From Strix aluco (taxonomy: Eukaryota > Chordata > Aves > Strigiformes > Strigidae), in contig NC_133933.1 of assembly GCF_031877795.1 (NCBI RefSeq), positions 6,074,632-6,138,631 on the forward strand: 64,000 bases of DNA. Reading direction: 5' to 3'. Under the pieces are notes generated by a model. The model did not search any database and had not been told where the DNA came from. It was given only the letters and a program-made list of their open reading frames with translations. Made by a program: the position numbers and the translations under genes. Of this stretch, positions 1 to 13,190 are shown piece after piece. Position 1 is the first letter of the stretch. Each line of letters starts with the position of its first letter.

Positions 1-3000
1 TTAAAAAGAGAACTCAAAGAGGAAAAAAAAAGAGCTGGGAATATTTGCTAACCTCTTCTAGAGGGGAGAAGAGTGACAAAGACACCAGCCTCACATATGA
101 GGTAAGGAAGTGCCCACATTTTATCACATCAGGTAGTTAGAAGCGGGGGCAACACATTTCCCGCTCTCTACGTGACCACTGTCATCTTCAGAGCAGGAGC
201 CCATGGATGCTTCCCAGTTGCAAACTTTTCAAACTTCCCGAAGTCTTCACCTCTCTGGTGGCACCAGTGCAAGTGCTTCTCCCACATCCAGTGGTTTTGC
301 TCAGGTCGCCCATGGCCGTGACAGCAAAGGGCGTTGCTTCCTTTAAACACGGGTACCGTGGATCTTTTGTTTCTACCACGCAGATCTGCAGGACACGTAG
401 GGCAAAACCAAAGGCACAATAAGAGACAAGATTTTGGGATGTGACTGAGGCGTGGCAGAACAGGCAGGCGTTTGTGCCTGGGGGCTGCGCACATCAGCCC
501 GCTGTCAGCACGCTGCGGGGCTCACAGCACCATGCTCGCCTGGGCGGGCGGAGGAGGGCATTCGGCGCCAGCCGAGAAAGCAGAGACTGAGCTGTGCCAG
601 TCTCACACTGTAAAAACACTCAGCTCCCTTTCAGCCATTAAAATGAATGAAGAGCAAGACTGTTTGGATAAACATCAGCCAAAAGAAACCTTGGAGGCAG
701 TTAGAAGGCTACTGCTTCATACAATATAGACCATGTTTCCAAATACAAATATTACACTTGGCAAAGACACTCCTTTGCTTCATGAGTTATGTTGCATTTT
801 TTGTTATGTTTAAGTTTGTGCAAGAGGTATAAATAGCTGGACTAGTATTAAATGAGCTTTTCATTTTTTTTGCAAAATATCAAAATGGTCCCAGCTCTTC
901 ATGGAACAAACACACACTATATTCTTGTGCCTGAATTCTCGTTACTAATTACAGAAAGTACCATGTAACTGAAAAACAATGTTCAAGAGCCAGACGTGAA
1001 AAATACAACTTTCCTATATGAAGTCATTTTTCAGAAGGCTGTCTGGAGAAGGGCATCTGGTTCACCATATAATTTACATGTGTGCATACATGCTTATTTG
1101 CCTCACAGAATAGTAATTAGTTCCTGCTCGCACTACGCTAGGACATGAAAAGCCCCGTGTCCAAGCCGAGGAAGAGTGAGTGAGACAGAGGTACCTAGTT
1201 TTGGTCTTTGGTCACGACTGCTTTGGTTGATCGCGTATTCCCCAAAAGCGGTGTTAATAGGCAGTTCTGATTACGAACCTGTAGACACAAGACTACACTT
1301 TCTACTGCATACAGCCAGCTCCCATAACAAACCTCAGTAGCCATCCATGCCTCTCCAACCCATCATGAGAAGATACTACAACCTGGAGGCCCACAAAGCC
1401 ACTCTAAGACTATTTCAGGATAACTTTGGCCGAAATACACCTGGGGTTGGAGAGGAAATTCTTCGGAGTGAGTTGCTCTGGGTGGTTATTCATCCCAAAC
1501 TCAAACACAACCACAGACTAATCACCAGAATACGCTGGAGGCCAAATGGCACTTTTATTTGTTCTTCGATAAATCTGAATGTGCATAAACACGAGAGCTC
1601 AGCAGGGCCCTCACCGGCCGAGTCCCCAGCTAGAGGGGTCCCAGCCATGGCCAGGACCTAACACTGCTTCTTTATCAGCACGACAGCAATGTCCACCTGG
1701 TTTAACCAATTCATACCTGAATGGATAAGCAAGTTACTTTTGAAAGTGGATATAAATCGAACTACCCAACAGTGGTGCAACACTAAATGACTGTCTTAGA
1801 TAGACCACAGAGAGGAGTTCAAATACACTGTTAGTTCAGCACTGCAAAGGACATTCAACTTCAGACAACACAAAAGGCTGTCTATACCCACTGAAAGTCA
1901 GTATTTACTTCCATTAAAAAAAAGCCTTCACCAAATATTCCCAAGTATTTTAGAAGTGTTACAAGACCATCATATCAATAGAGCAGACATCAACTGAAAA
2001 TATGATAGTATCACTAATCCTTCTGCAGCCTGCAGGTCCACAGCAAATGCATATTGCATACTATTTACTTACACAGAGGTTAGAGGGAGTGGCACACAAA
2101 GTCCTCTGTTAAACCAAAGAGCTTTTGCTTGCATATGGAAGTAGCAAACGGCCACCACGAACAGTTATTATTTAATGTGTCGCTAGAACCTCTCCGTCCA
2201 TTCATCCGACCTCAGCAGGCAGGCAAGAGCAGCCAAGGAAAGTCTCACCCGCACAAATGCGTCTGAGGCTCAGATGTTGGAACGGCGTTAGGTCAAATGC
2301 TGTAGATTAAAGTCAAACTACAAAATTAAACACAAAGAATTCCTCATGGTTTTGCTGATGGCCAGAACCTCTCATCGGAAGTTGATGAGTGTGCAAAGCA
2401 GTACATCTTTATAAATAGCTCGTTTGCTATTCCTCTGGTTATTTCCCCTTGTACCTGATACAGTGGCTGATGGAAGAGGATAAGAATTACTTTTAAAAAC
2501 CCCACAGAAATGTTGGTAATTTTAGCTCCTGACACCACTCTATGGGAATTGTTGAGCATTTCAGGAAGTGTCTAACCAATAATAACCATCCTACGGCAGT
2601 GTGGCCAGTCTTAATTGAAAGGCCTCCGTTCATCTTGTAATCAATGGTTCTTGACCTCATTTTCAGTTCACATTTTTGGCTGTGAGAAGTAGCTTGGTTT
2701 TCAGCCAACATGATAATCCCCAGAAAACATACTTAAAAAGAGCTGAGTTAGACTTACCCAGCTTCGTACTCATTTTCTGTGAAAACAGCAACTCCCAAAA
2801 CAAAGGTGTGGGACAAAACAAACATGCTGTGAGTTAGAGAAGGGCCATTCCCTGAATTCTCTTACTGCTCCTCCTCATTTGGAAAAACTTGCATTTTTAA
2901 CACCACAGAATTAGTACAGGGTGGTGAGCCTTAAGCTGTCATTAGAGGTGGCCAAACGAACCGATGTCCCTTGTGTCAGTAAGTAAATAGGGGTGTACGA

Positions 3001-3550
3001 GTGTTGAACAAACAAACAAACAGAGCAGGCTAAGGATGTCTTTTGGACTCCAGCATTGGTCAGTGGAGTAGGAGTCAAAAGAAACCCTGTGCTGTTTTTC
3101 TCTCTGTTTTCACACCAGACACGGGTACGGCTGCCTCGGGTCCCTATTTGGATTAGTGAAATAAGTTACCTGTTTCATTGTGGTTAAACCCATTGAAAAC
3201 TCATCCCATTCTTAGACAAGCCCCTTGCAGTAGTATCAAAGAAGCACAACATGAAGGAAATTGAGCCCCTGGATGAATTACCCTGGTCAGTGAGACTCCT
3301 CTACAATCCAGTCAGATGCTGGCCCATCCAGAGCTGCAAAATGTATAAGCAGAGTTGCATACTTTTTAATAGGTTTTGCTGGCCACATCGCAATAGGAGC
3401 TGGACCTGGGAGCCCTCCTGTCCAACCATGGGTGAGGGAAGAGATCTGGGGTGCACAGTCACTTTCCAGAGGCTCTGGAGTGACAGGCACGCAGGCAGAT
3501 TCAGCGTGGTGTGAAGGAGGAGGCATGCTCAGACTAAACTGGGTGAATTG
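1..3550. other. Intergenic sequence, no gene recognised
   Basis: No exon with splice borders and recognisable protein was seen on either strand. The open frames here are about 60-110 codons long, overlap on both strands and match nothing I know. A GC- and CpG-richer patch lies at about 455-600. The gene expected here by human synteny, convergent ISM1, shows none of its recognisable coding sequence (TSP1 repeat or AMOP domain), so its end may lie left of position 1. Confidence 0.6.
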
Positions 3551-4386
3551 CTCTGCAGAGAGACCTGGCCAGGCTGGAGCGATGGGCTAAGGCCAACTGT
3601 AGGAGTTTCAATAAGGCCAAATGCCGGGTGCTGCACTTGGGCCACAACAACCCCCAGCAGCGCTACAGGCTTGGGGAGGAGTGGCTGGAGAGCTGCCAGT
3701 CAGAGAGGGACCTGGGGGGGTTGATTGACAGCCGGCTGAACAGGAGCCAGCAGTGTGCCCAGGTAGCCAAGAAGGCCAATGGCATCCTGGCTTGTATCAG
3801 CAATAGCGTGACCAGCAGGGACAGGGAAGGGATCTTACCCCTGTACTTGGCACTGCTGAGGCCGCACCTTGATGACTGGGTTCAGTTTTGGGCCCCTCAC
3901 TACAAAAAGGACATTGAATGACTCGAGCATGTCCAGAGAAGGGCAACGAAGCTGGTGCAGACTCTGGAGCACAGGTCTGATGTGGAGCGGCTGAGGGAAC
4001 TGGGGGGGTTTAGTCTGGAGAAGAGGAGGCTGAGGGGAGACCTCATCGCCCTCTACAACTCCCTGAAAGGAGGGTGCAGAGAGCTGGGGATGAGTCTCTT
4101 GAACCAAGGAACAAGCGATAAAACAAGAGGGAATGGCCTCAAGTTGCACCAGGGAAGGTTTAGACTAGATGTTAGGAAGCATTTCTTTCCAGAAGGGGTT
4201 ATTGGGTGTTGGAATGGGCTGCCCAGAGAGGTGGTGGAGTCCCCGTCCCTGGAGGGGTTTAAGAGTCGGGTCGACATAGTGCTGAGGGATATGATGTAGT
4301 TGGGAACTGTCAGTGCTAGGTTAACGGTTGGACTAGATGATCTACCAGGTCCTTTTCACCCTAAATGATTCTGTGATTCTGTAATT
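3551..4386 (+). mobile_element. CR1 LINE copy 1, 5'-truncated
   Basis: This is the 3' end of a chicken-repeat-1 type non-LTR retrotransposon, in plus orientation. The translated frame carries hallmarks of the C-terminal part of CR1 reverse transcriptase: [20 protein letters not shown], then [26 protein letters not shown] and [12 protein letters not shown]. An in-frame TGA (3919-3921) follows, after which the frame continues with [18 protein letters not shown], a segment containing SDKTRGNG, and [20 protein letters not shown]. It ends in the 3' UTR with the repeated attctgtg tail typical of CR1. Apart from that stop the frame is largely open, so the copy is not very old. The 5' part of the element (about 3-4 kb in a full-length CR1) is missing, which is usual. 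Confidence 0.95.
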
Positions 4387-4417
4387 GTACCAGTGTACAG
4401 CGTACCAGTGTACAATT
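4383..4417. repeat. Tandem 13-mer inside an inverted repeat at the 3' end of CR1 copy 1
   Basis: The 13-mer gtaccagtgtaca occurs at 4387-4399 and again at 4402-4414. The block is bounded by aattgtac (4383-4390) and its reverse complement gtacaatt (4410-4417). It sits where the CR1 tail meets unique sequence. Confidence 0.8.
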
Positions 4418-7400
4418 CACGTACGGACAAACCTGTATGAATGGTATGAGCTCTGTGCTTGCCCATGCATGGTGTCTTCAAATATTCTCTTCTCAATAAA
4501 GCCCTGGGAAGTTAAATGCAAACCAGGCTTGTGACACCTGTCTGATGGTGGCCTTGCCAGCTGAGCTCAGACAAAATGACCTGCATTTGTAAGCAGAAAT
4601 AAAAATACCATCCTTCATCTCCCCTCCTCCAAACTGCCCACAAAAGCCTACCAGAATTTCTTCTAAAATTAAAATCTTACTCATGCATAAAGGATTAAAA
4701 AAAAGAGACTGAGGAAAATACACAACGATGTACACAGACTTGGCAAACACCGGTCTTGGTTTCTTTGTGGGGAACAGGACAGTGCTGGTCTCTGGGCCCT
4801 CTTACAGCTATATTTATGGTGGTTGTGATTCTGCTGAAGATTTCATTTTCCCATTCACACAATCCACACAGTCTTCTCCACCTCCTTGCTTCACCTTCAC
4901 CCCAAATCCAAAATTGTCTGTTTACTTTGAAGGCAGATGACAAGCCCTATTTCCCCTCCTTGGCTAAGATAGTTCTGTTAAGAAAGGCTAAGACTCAAAT
5001 ATGCTTTGACTTTGTTTTTCATGCTTACTATGGACTGAAGAGATAATATTAAAGCTCATTCTTCTCATTTTTTAAAGTGTAAAAGCACTGTTGTATCAAA
5101 CATATTCATCAAAAGAAATGCTGCTTTCATTTGCACATTGTTACTGTAAAATCTCTCTAAATGACCTACAGAACTGCTGACTGTGATTCTCACACAGGCA
5201 GCAAGGACAAAGAATATGGGATGCACAGGGATTTTTTTTTAAAGTCATGATCTGAAGGTAGGAAGAAAGTAATGAGCTACTAATTCTCTGTTGACATCCC
5301 CACTGCTGTACACTTTTCTAAGGAGTTACACCGCCGCAGACAGACTGCTCTGAGGTTTTTCTCCCCCAATTCTTTGTGTAAAATAAATAGGGGAAAGCAG
5401 CCCATAGCCTCCTTCCAGCACCAAGTGGATCATCAGTCAAGAAATGGATGTGGGACTCGCGTTCCCTCGTGTTTGTAGTGACTGTTGCCTTCCAGAGGTG
5501 AGATGTTTGTTTTCCAAGGGGAGGGAGTTTTCCCCCCTGTACATAGACATTCCTCTGGCCATGCACCCGTGGACTGCTATCACTCCTGCACCTCTAACTG
5601 TTGCAGATTGCGCATAACCGGAGGAGGATTCAGAGGTTTTGCCCGGGATGGCTCTGGAGCAGATTATTTCGAAGCTCTGCTGTCTGTCCCAGGTGAGCAT
5701 GAGGTCTATCAAGCAGTTTGGGAGAAGTTTCCCTGCATATCTCAAAGGCATCATTCAACCAAACACTCACCTTCTTTATCCTCCCGAAGACTGTTCTTGC
5801 TTCTGCAGCAGTGACATGCTTTCATTTAGGTTATTCAGGTTTAGCATCTTGTCAAAAAGCTCCCAAAGGTCTTGCATTTTGCAGAGGCGGACGGTGCTAT
5901 GAAAACACAGGAGCTGCACAGCCAAGCCAGGGACGGGCATCTCCCCCCCCGGGACGCCTGAAGGCCCCTCATGTTTCCTGCGCTTCCCTCCATCCCATGG
6001 GGCCACGTGGCTCCAAACTCCAAAGTGTTCACGAGTTAGTGACATTTCTACAGGAGAGCATATAGAGTATTAAGCAGCCGTGATTTAGCTGGTGAGGAAG
6101 TAATGATTTATAATAACATTTGAAGCAGGTCATTAAATATGACCCCCTCATTGCAAACCCCATGCTGAACAAGATATTTTCTTGTAAATGATTTACCAGC
6201 AAGCTTCTCATACTTCTGCCTAGTAGCTTTTCCATAACCAAAGTCAGACTCGCTCACATTTCCCAAGCCCTGGTAGCAGTTTTCCTTCAAACTGTGAAGA
6301 CATCTCAAGGCTGCTGCAAAATGGTTAGGGCAGCCCAGCAAAGAGGCAGAACGTGGGGCTGTTTGGAGGACATAGTTGCTTTCTCTGATCTGAACTTCAC
6401 TTTGCTAGAAATACAACCCCAAAGTGTAAGTGAAAGCACCTCAGTTTTAGTTTTCCTCTTTTTTCTGCATCTACAAGGTGCTCCACCAACTCCACTCCTT
6501 GTTCTTCTCAAGCTCCCAACACAACATCAGCCAAGCACCTTCCAGAAACGCACCCACAACCGCAACTCGTGTTTGTCTCTTTACAGCCCAGCTTTTCAGG
6601 AAGAATTAGTCCCGAACCTTATGGCCACAGCCATCTTGGGCTGCAGAAGTGCAGAGCATCCTGCGGGAGGCTGGCAATTGCACAACAACATAGGGCAGCC
6701 GTGAAAGCACCCAACAAACCTACTGCAGTCAAAACCCAGCAGGGAGCGCTTGCCTCCCAACATGGGCAGGCTGCAGCGAGAGAGCAGGGACAGCAGCTTG
6801 CTTATTCCCTTCTTTTCCTTTAGTTCCCAGAAGGAAAGTCTGCTTTAATAGCAGGGGGACCAAACTGTTGTGCTGCTGCCTTAATGTTGACAAGCCGCCA
6901 GTTTGTAGTGCCAGACTTGAGACTGTCCCAATGCTGTGACAAGGGATATAAAAATCCAGAAGGTTGCTCTTGGGGCACCCAGCTCACTTCTGTATAATTT
7001 TCTCTGTCTGACATTGCTAAGCAACCTGAATCTCTACCTCCCATCTACCAAAGAGGGAATGCTGCTCTTCTCCAAACTCTCAACTACACGGCCAAGGTGT
7101 TGCTGAGGCTGCAGGGTGGGTCCTTGCCTGCGTGTGAGCACCCGACACCCACAGCAGCCCTGTGTCTGCTAAACAGCAATGCCTTGACTCGTGCAGGGAG
7201 GGTTTCTGCTGAGGGCTGCCACTCCTCACAGGATGGCCATAGCTGCACCCCAGCCAAGGCAACTCAAACCATGCCAGAGGACAATAATAGAGCATCTGGA
7301 GGTATCCCCCTGTGTGGGGAAACCTCAAATTCTGCTCGCCCATCCTCCGCTGGGAGTGGCCAACTTCAACGTGAATATGCAGTTATCCCTTTTCAAGGCA

Positions 7401-8072
7401 GAGAAATCTGGGAATCTGAAGTGATCATCACAGTGTTCATATCCCACTTTTACCATCATGAATAAGTTATACTCACGTCCCTCTGAGAGGCATTTATATT
7501 TTTGCAACATCACACAGAGCAAACCAAATTCCCACTGAAGTCCATGGAAGCAATCTATCCTGCGCTATGTCAGCTCTGGGCCAGCCTTCAGTCTCCAAAG
7601 GACAATCACAACTGAAGATAAGCAAACAAGCTACGCAGTTTTGTTTGGTTTTGCCTTTTAAGTATAATTTTTCATCTGTGTAACTAGAACTGTTCCTTCA
7701 CAAATGAGGCTGGATCATATTGCATGCTGCTTTTGACAGCATGAGAAACAAAATGTTTGCATTAATTTAGCTAACAGATTTCTTTTGCTTTTTATGGAGG
7801 CAAAAAACTAAAACCTCTGCTAGAAAATCAGAATATTTACTCTTATTATAAAGAACACTGCTTTCTGATATTCCAAACATCTGATGTCCCTTAAAGAAGA
7901 AGATACTTTTAAAAAAAACAACCAACAAATGATAAGCATGCACAATGAATAAAGCCTTATTCTTGCTTTAGGACCAGGCCACATATAAAAGGTATCAATA
8001 CTGAAAACATCCAGTATTTGATGTCAAGCACTGGATGTTCTGTAAGTCTGTTCATACTTACACCACAAGCAG
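4418..8072. other. Intergenic sequence, no gene recognised
   Basis: Unique-looking sequence with no recognisable exon or transposon. GC content rises around 5480-6010 and 6560-7320, where overlapping open frames of up to 136 codons appear on both strands; none resembles a known protein or has convincing splice borders. A stretch at 7690-7800 with atttgcat-like and taat motifs could be regulatory, but this is only an impression. Confidence 0.5.
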
Positions 8073-8131
8073 CTGGAAGAAGACAACATTTTCAAGAAGG
8101 CAGATGGAAGAAGACATTTTCAGGAAGCCAG
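8073..8131. repeat. Two-copy imperfect tandem repeat (about 30 bp)
   Basis: The unit ctggaagaagacaacatttt plus caagaaggcag is followed by tggaagaagacattttcagg plus aagccag. The two differ by a short indel and a few substitutions. No function is suggested. Confidence 0.7.
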
Positions 8132-8839
8132 ATAATATTTTCTTTGAAGCAGAAAGTCATATAAACCATACAAGGGAAAACTATTTGCTTGTGAGCATGT
8201 TTGTAACCTTAATTTTTTAAATGGCTCCAGCTTTGGACAATTACAGGCAACTGAAGCTGCCCTCGTTGATGCCAGCCTTATTCATGCCTAGCACAAGCTA
8301 TGCAGCTGCTCAAACACAGCCACTGAGTTGAGCCCAGCATGTACAGAGCCACCAGGGAGATGACTGAATTTACTGGCGCTCAGCATTGGGCTCTAGGTCC
8401 TTAAAAACAGAAAGGAGTTTGTGTTGAATTTCAACCTCCCCAAGCAACAGAGTTTTTGCAAAGACCGCTTCACTTTCAGCATCTTTACGAAGCCCCAGGT
8501 TGGGAAGCAGCCTCGGTCTCCACAGTTGTGGTGTCACAGATCTTTGCTAACGCCTCAAGCACAACGTGAAGGCTTAATCTGGAAGATGCATTCCCAACAG
8601 CCCAGGGGAGGAAACACGGCGGAGGATTTATGTACGAAGGCAGAAAAGGCTGGTGCTCTGCCCAGCTGGGACAGGAGCCGTGCTCACACCTTCACCCTCA
8701 CGCAGGCTTGTAGTGGAGGGGCAGGAGGGGGTGTGGAGCAGCAAGATGTGATGTTTCCACATGTGTAAGCTCCAATATCGAAACCGTGTCACTGTCTGTG
8801 GTACCCTCCTGTGGCCAGGTCTGACATAGCAATCCCCGT
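8132..8839. other. Intergenic sequence, nothing recognised
   Basis: No gene, transposon or clear repeat was seen. Composition shifts from AT-rich to GC-rich towards the minisatellite that follows. A decayed extra unit of that minisatellite may begin near 8813. Confidence 0.45.
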
Positions 8840-9060
8840 GCCACCTGCGACGCCTCATCCCACAGCCATCTCCACGCACTCCTGCACCCACACCGCCACC
8901 CGCCACACTCCTTCACCCCGCGTGAGCCCCGCATCCATCCACAGCAACCTCTGGGCCACCTGCAACACTTCTTCATCCCTCACCATCTCCGTGCAACCCC
9001 CCCCCCGAGCCACCCGCGGTGTTTCTTCACCCCCAGCGATCCCAACACTGTCCTTGACCC
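8840..9060. repeat. Degenerate minisatellite, four units of about 54-60 bp
   Basis: Four blocks each begin gccacc followed by tgc or cgc, at 8840, 8895, 8955 and 9009, giving spacings of 55, 60 and 54 bp. Within blocks, similar phrases recur (cacactccttcaccc, aacacttcttcatccc, gtgtttcttcaccccc; catctccacgca and catctccgtgca). The repeat is C-rich on the plus strand. It keeps an open frame of about 208 codons over 8811-9437, which I take as a by-product of low stop density rather than a gene. Confidence 0.7.
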
Positions 9061-12000
9061 TTGGCCCCTGGTTTTGGAGCGCAGCCCTCGGTGGGCACAG
9101 AGCTCTGCTGCTCACTGGAGGCTGTCCAGAGGAGTGGAGCTGTCCCTTCCACAGCTCGGCAGCTTTGGAGGGATGGCTCCTGCCTCTTTTCGCATCTTAT
9201 AATCCCCTCCAGCTGTCTGTGTGCAGCGGGCAGGGCCCAGGAGCCCCCCACAGCCACTCCACAGCTCCAGCCACCCCCAGCTCCTCCGTCCCAGGCAGCG
9301 CAGCCCCTGGCAGGCTGGGCTGGGCCACGCAAGGAAATGGTGTGAGGACACAAGGTGCAGAGGGTTTCCCGCCTCGCCTCGGCCCAGCTCTGCAGCGTGC
9401 TCAGCAGAGACGTGCCCCTCCTGATTTCGGAGGATGACGAAGAGGCAGGGGAGCCCAGGGATGCAGGAGTTTTACCCAGCGGGTCTCAGAGGCACCAGCC
9501 CCCATGCCCATCATTTCCCTCCACAGTCCAAGCGGGAAGGCTATTCTTGTTGCTGCTGGGTTGGGGGGGGATTTTTCCTTTTTTCTTTTTTTTTTTAGCC
9601 TTTTTTTCGATATGGCACTGCGATGCCAACAGATGGAGCTGTTCAGAGCAGAGACCGCTCACTTTGGCAGAGCACGGAGGAAGCAGCACACGAGCAGGGA
9701 ATTCTAATTATTAAACATAATGAGAGATGAATCATCTCCAGGCAGGAGACAAACTCTATTTACTATGCTAAAGTAAAAAATAAGTCTGTCAACAAAGCTA
9801 TAGCCCAGAATGGGGGAATCCCAGGATTCCTCCATCTCTGCGTGTGAGGATATTGTGTCCCAGGAGAGAGGAAGGGCTCATTATACCCCTTCGGCAGAAG
9901 GTTGGAGCCTCACAGTCCTGTGCTGGACTCACATCATCACTCACCAGAGCTTCAAATCAAAAGGATACTTCGTGCAGGACTTCTTCCTTCCCCCCTGCCT
10001 AATCCCACACTTCAAAGCCAGGACACATCAGCATGTCACAGAGCTTCCCCCCATCATCTCCTTGGAGTTGGATCAAAGTCCTCAACCCTCTTCCTTAAAC
10101 TGAGGCCACAAGTGCAGCATGAAGCCTCCACAGCTCACCAGGGATGCATTACAGGCTCTCAGGAGGACAGGAAAGAAGAAAGAGTAAATGACAGGTGACC
10201 CTTCTTGCATTTGTGCATGTGTGTGCATGGACAGTGAATCTGAGAGCTGCATTGTTTCACCACGGAGCAAACTGGAGGAAAAATCCACTGTCAAGTGTTA
10301 CTGCATTTTTTTCCTGGCAAGATGGACTGAAACAAAATGTATTTGGTATCCTTGTTGGCACGTGACTAAGAAAGAACAAGGTCTTGCAGCCTATCTGCCA
10401 GTGAAATATAAATAGTTAGAAAATTTGAGATGAGGAGGAGATGTCAGCTCTCATTTGAAAGACTTATGCCTTTTTGTTATTTTCAGGTAAAGGAGAACTG
10501 ATTGGCTAACAGGCAAGGGAAAAGGGCTTGTGTCTTCTTTTCAGCCACATGAAAGCTTTCAGCAAAGAAACAAAAGATTATGTGGTATTCCTGTTATAAG
10601 CCCTGTTCCAAAAAGCCACTGTATCTACTTTTATATAATGGGTACAGGATTTCTTAAGGCAAAATTACCTGAACATTGCATTGTTCTTAGAAGAAGGACT
10701 GCAAGTGCACTAATGGAGGCACATCTTTGATGGAAAATTTGCGGGGCAGAAAAAATGAACTGTATCAGTACAGAAAGCAGATGTGGATCCTTTGTCACCT
10801 TCACCAGCTCCACTGTTGCCAGCAGGGATGCACTGGCTTCTTCAGGTGATATTCAGTGTAAGCCTGGCACCGCGTTATTGTGCAGGTGATTTTTACCAGT
10901 TGTGCAAAATCTGAGAAATAAAAAAGACAAATCAACTGGTGAAAAAACAAAACAAAACAAACACAACTTTTGCATCAACGTAAAAGGTTCTTAATTGTGA
11001 ATCGAGCTGTTCTGTAATCACTGGAACAAACAATGCCTGGTTTCTTTCAGATTTGTGCCAACTGGAGCTCACAGCAACCCCAACTGGGAAAAAAAAATCC
11101 CATATAAAGGCTTTCTCCTGCATGGATCCTCAAGGGACTCATCAGTCTTCAGGAACTTACTGTAGTTCTTTATCCTTTCTAGCCACATACATTAATTTAA
11201 CTGGGGAAACTTGATTGTTTACTATCTGTTAATAGTATTGAACTGAGACAAGTGATGCCATTGGGGGAAGAGAGAAGAAAGAGGAACAGAGAAGAGTGGA
11301 GAGAACAGGACATAAAGATGGACGTACATAAAGGCAGCACATGCACATATAAACTTTATTTACAGGAGCACACTAGGCTGAAGAAACCCACACCTAAGAT
11401 TTTCACATGAATAAGTAATCACACTTACTAGCCAGCCTGGCCACCATTATTACTGAAAAACCATTAAAATGTAGTTTATGGAGAATACTCTTCGACTTAT
11501 TTAAAATGGGGGCTTCAAGGGTTTTCTCAGGCACTAAATTATTCTGCTGACCTCTGACAGTAATTCAGTGCTAGAAGGGGCAACAACATCAGAGTGGTAG
11601 AAACAGGTTTTAGTACTCCTAGTACTACGACTGCAAATCATCATGCTGTAGCATTCAGAAAGCATCCTGAAAAAATTGTGACATATCCTCAGGGCAGGAT
11701 TTAGGCAAAGTGAGTGGTACAGTTCTGTTGGGGTGGGGGGGGGAATTCAACAGGTCTTGTTTTCTTCATTACCTCTCCAGGACAGGTAAAAGGAAGCCTC
11801 TTACCTCTTTGTGTGTGTCATTTATAAGACCACCTAACATGTCTGTGGCTCATTCTATTGTGGTTAAATAGACAAAGGACTAGATTTTGAACTAGATCGA
11901 AGGCAAAGAACAGGGAGGTGTTGAAAACCTAGCCCATTTCCTCAGACACCTGAACACTTTTGGGTGCCACTACCCTACTACCTTATCTGGTCTTGTCATC

Positions 12001-13190
12001 TCTACAGAAGTAAAAGCATCTTAGTTTAAAATGAGTTTATGTGACTTTAGAGATACCTAAAATGAAAGCATTTTTTACTCTAGCGAGACAAAAAAGGCAT
12101 CTTAGTTTCAAAATTCAAAACAAATAAGATAGAAAAGTACTGAAAGAAGAAAACAGCATTAGTTCATATCTGAACTTAAAACTCTGAGTCACATTTTGGA
12201 CAACAGGATAATTCAGCTGCCTTCTGCCCCTTGTATATTGTTTTTAATGGTGAACTTTATCCTGGGTTTCTGTTCATCATTTGTAGTTGGGAGTTACCTT
12301 ATTTTTGAGTTTTGTTCTAATTTAGGTACCTCCCTTATGTTGGTCAAGATTCTTGAAATTTACCTGGGAATAACTATTTTCTTGATGTGCAGAGAAGACA
12401 CTCAGAAATATGCTTCTTCTACCCATTCATCCTTTTCTCTAAGGAATGAACTGGACTGCAGTTCTCAAATTGTGACATTTTGCAAATCATGTTTTGTAAA
12501 GCATTTTCTGCTGTGCCATGGCATTTTTTGTCTTCTGGTTTGCTAATTTTCTTTCATGGACATTACATGGCACATTAATGCAATAAACATGGGGTTGAGA
12601 CAATCTCCCTTCCCTCCTCAGACACACACAGTATTAGTTTCAAAGGCCATCATGTCACAGCATTGGCTGTTAATTACCTCAAGACTTGGCATCCTCTTAT
12701 CTCCCCAGAGGAGTTCACTGCCTTTCACAAGGGCCAACCTCCAAACTTTGGAAACTGTTTCTTCATCGGGTTGAGAATTGCACTTAACTAGAGATCATTC
12801 CTGTAAAATTAGACACAAATGCAATTTTATAAACACAGTGAATTTTTCCCAACACCATCCACAGTGTAGCAGTTACTTCCAGAGATGGACTTGAAGCAAT
12901 AAGAGCAACATCCAACAAGATGAATAATCGCAGTGAGCGCAACGAGGGGGCAGTTTCATTTTATTCCGAATCTGATTTAACATCAGCCAAAAGCAGGTTA
13001 TCCCGTCCTCCCCATCCCTGTGCTCCTGTGTTTCCTTTATGCTAGCTCTAACAACCATGCAGCTGCAGGGCACAAAAAATCAGTTCACTGGCCCAAGAGA
13101 AAACTAACCTACCAGAAGAATATTTCCTGCAAAGTTTTGCTTTTGGATTTAGTCCTGAAGGGAGTGCTGGGTGCAACTGTAATTGATACT
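9061..13190. other. Intergenic sequence, no gene recognised
   Basis: GC-rich up to about 9500 with overlapping shadow frames, then AT-rich. A T-rich run lies near 9580-9610. The AT-rich segment 9700-9790 holds taattattaaa and related motifs and resembles a conserved non-coding element by eye only. Nothing else could be assigned. Confidence 0.5.

Noticed and set aside
5485..5814. Overlapping frames of about 100 codons on both strands around 5.4-6.3 kb.
   Set aside because: Mutually overlapping shadows in moderately GC-rich DNA, without known domains or splice context.
8811..9437. The longest open frame in the window (208 codons, plus strand).
   Set aside because: It runs through the C-rich minisatellite and its GC-rich flank, has low-complexity Pro/Ser/Thr/Ala content, is matched by comparable frames on the other strand, and resembles no known protein.
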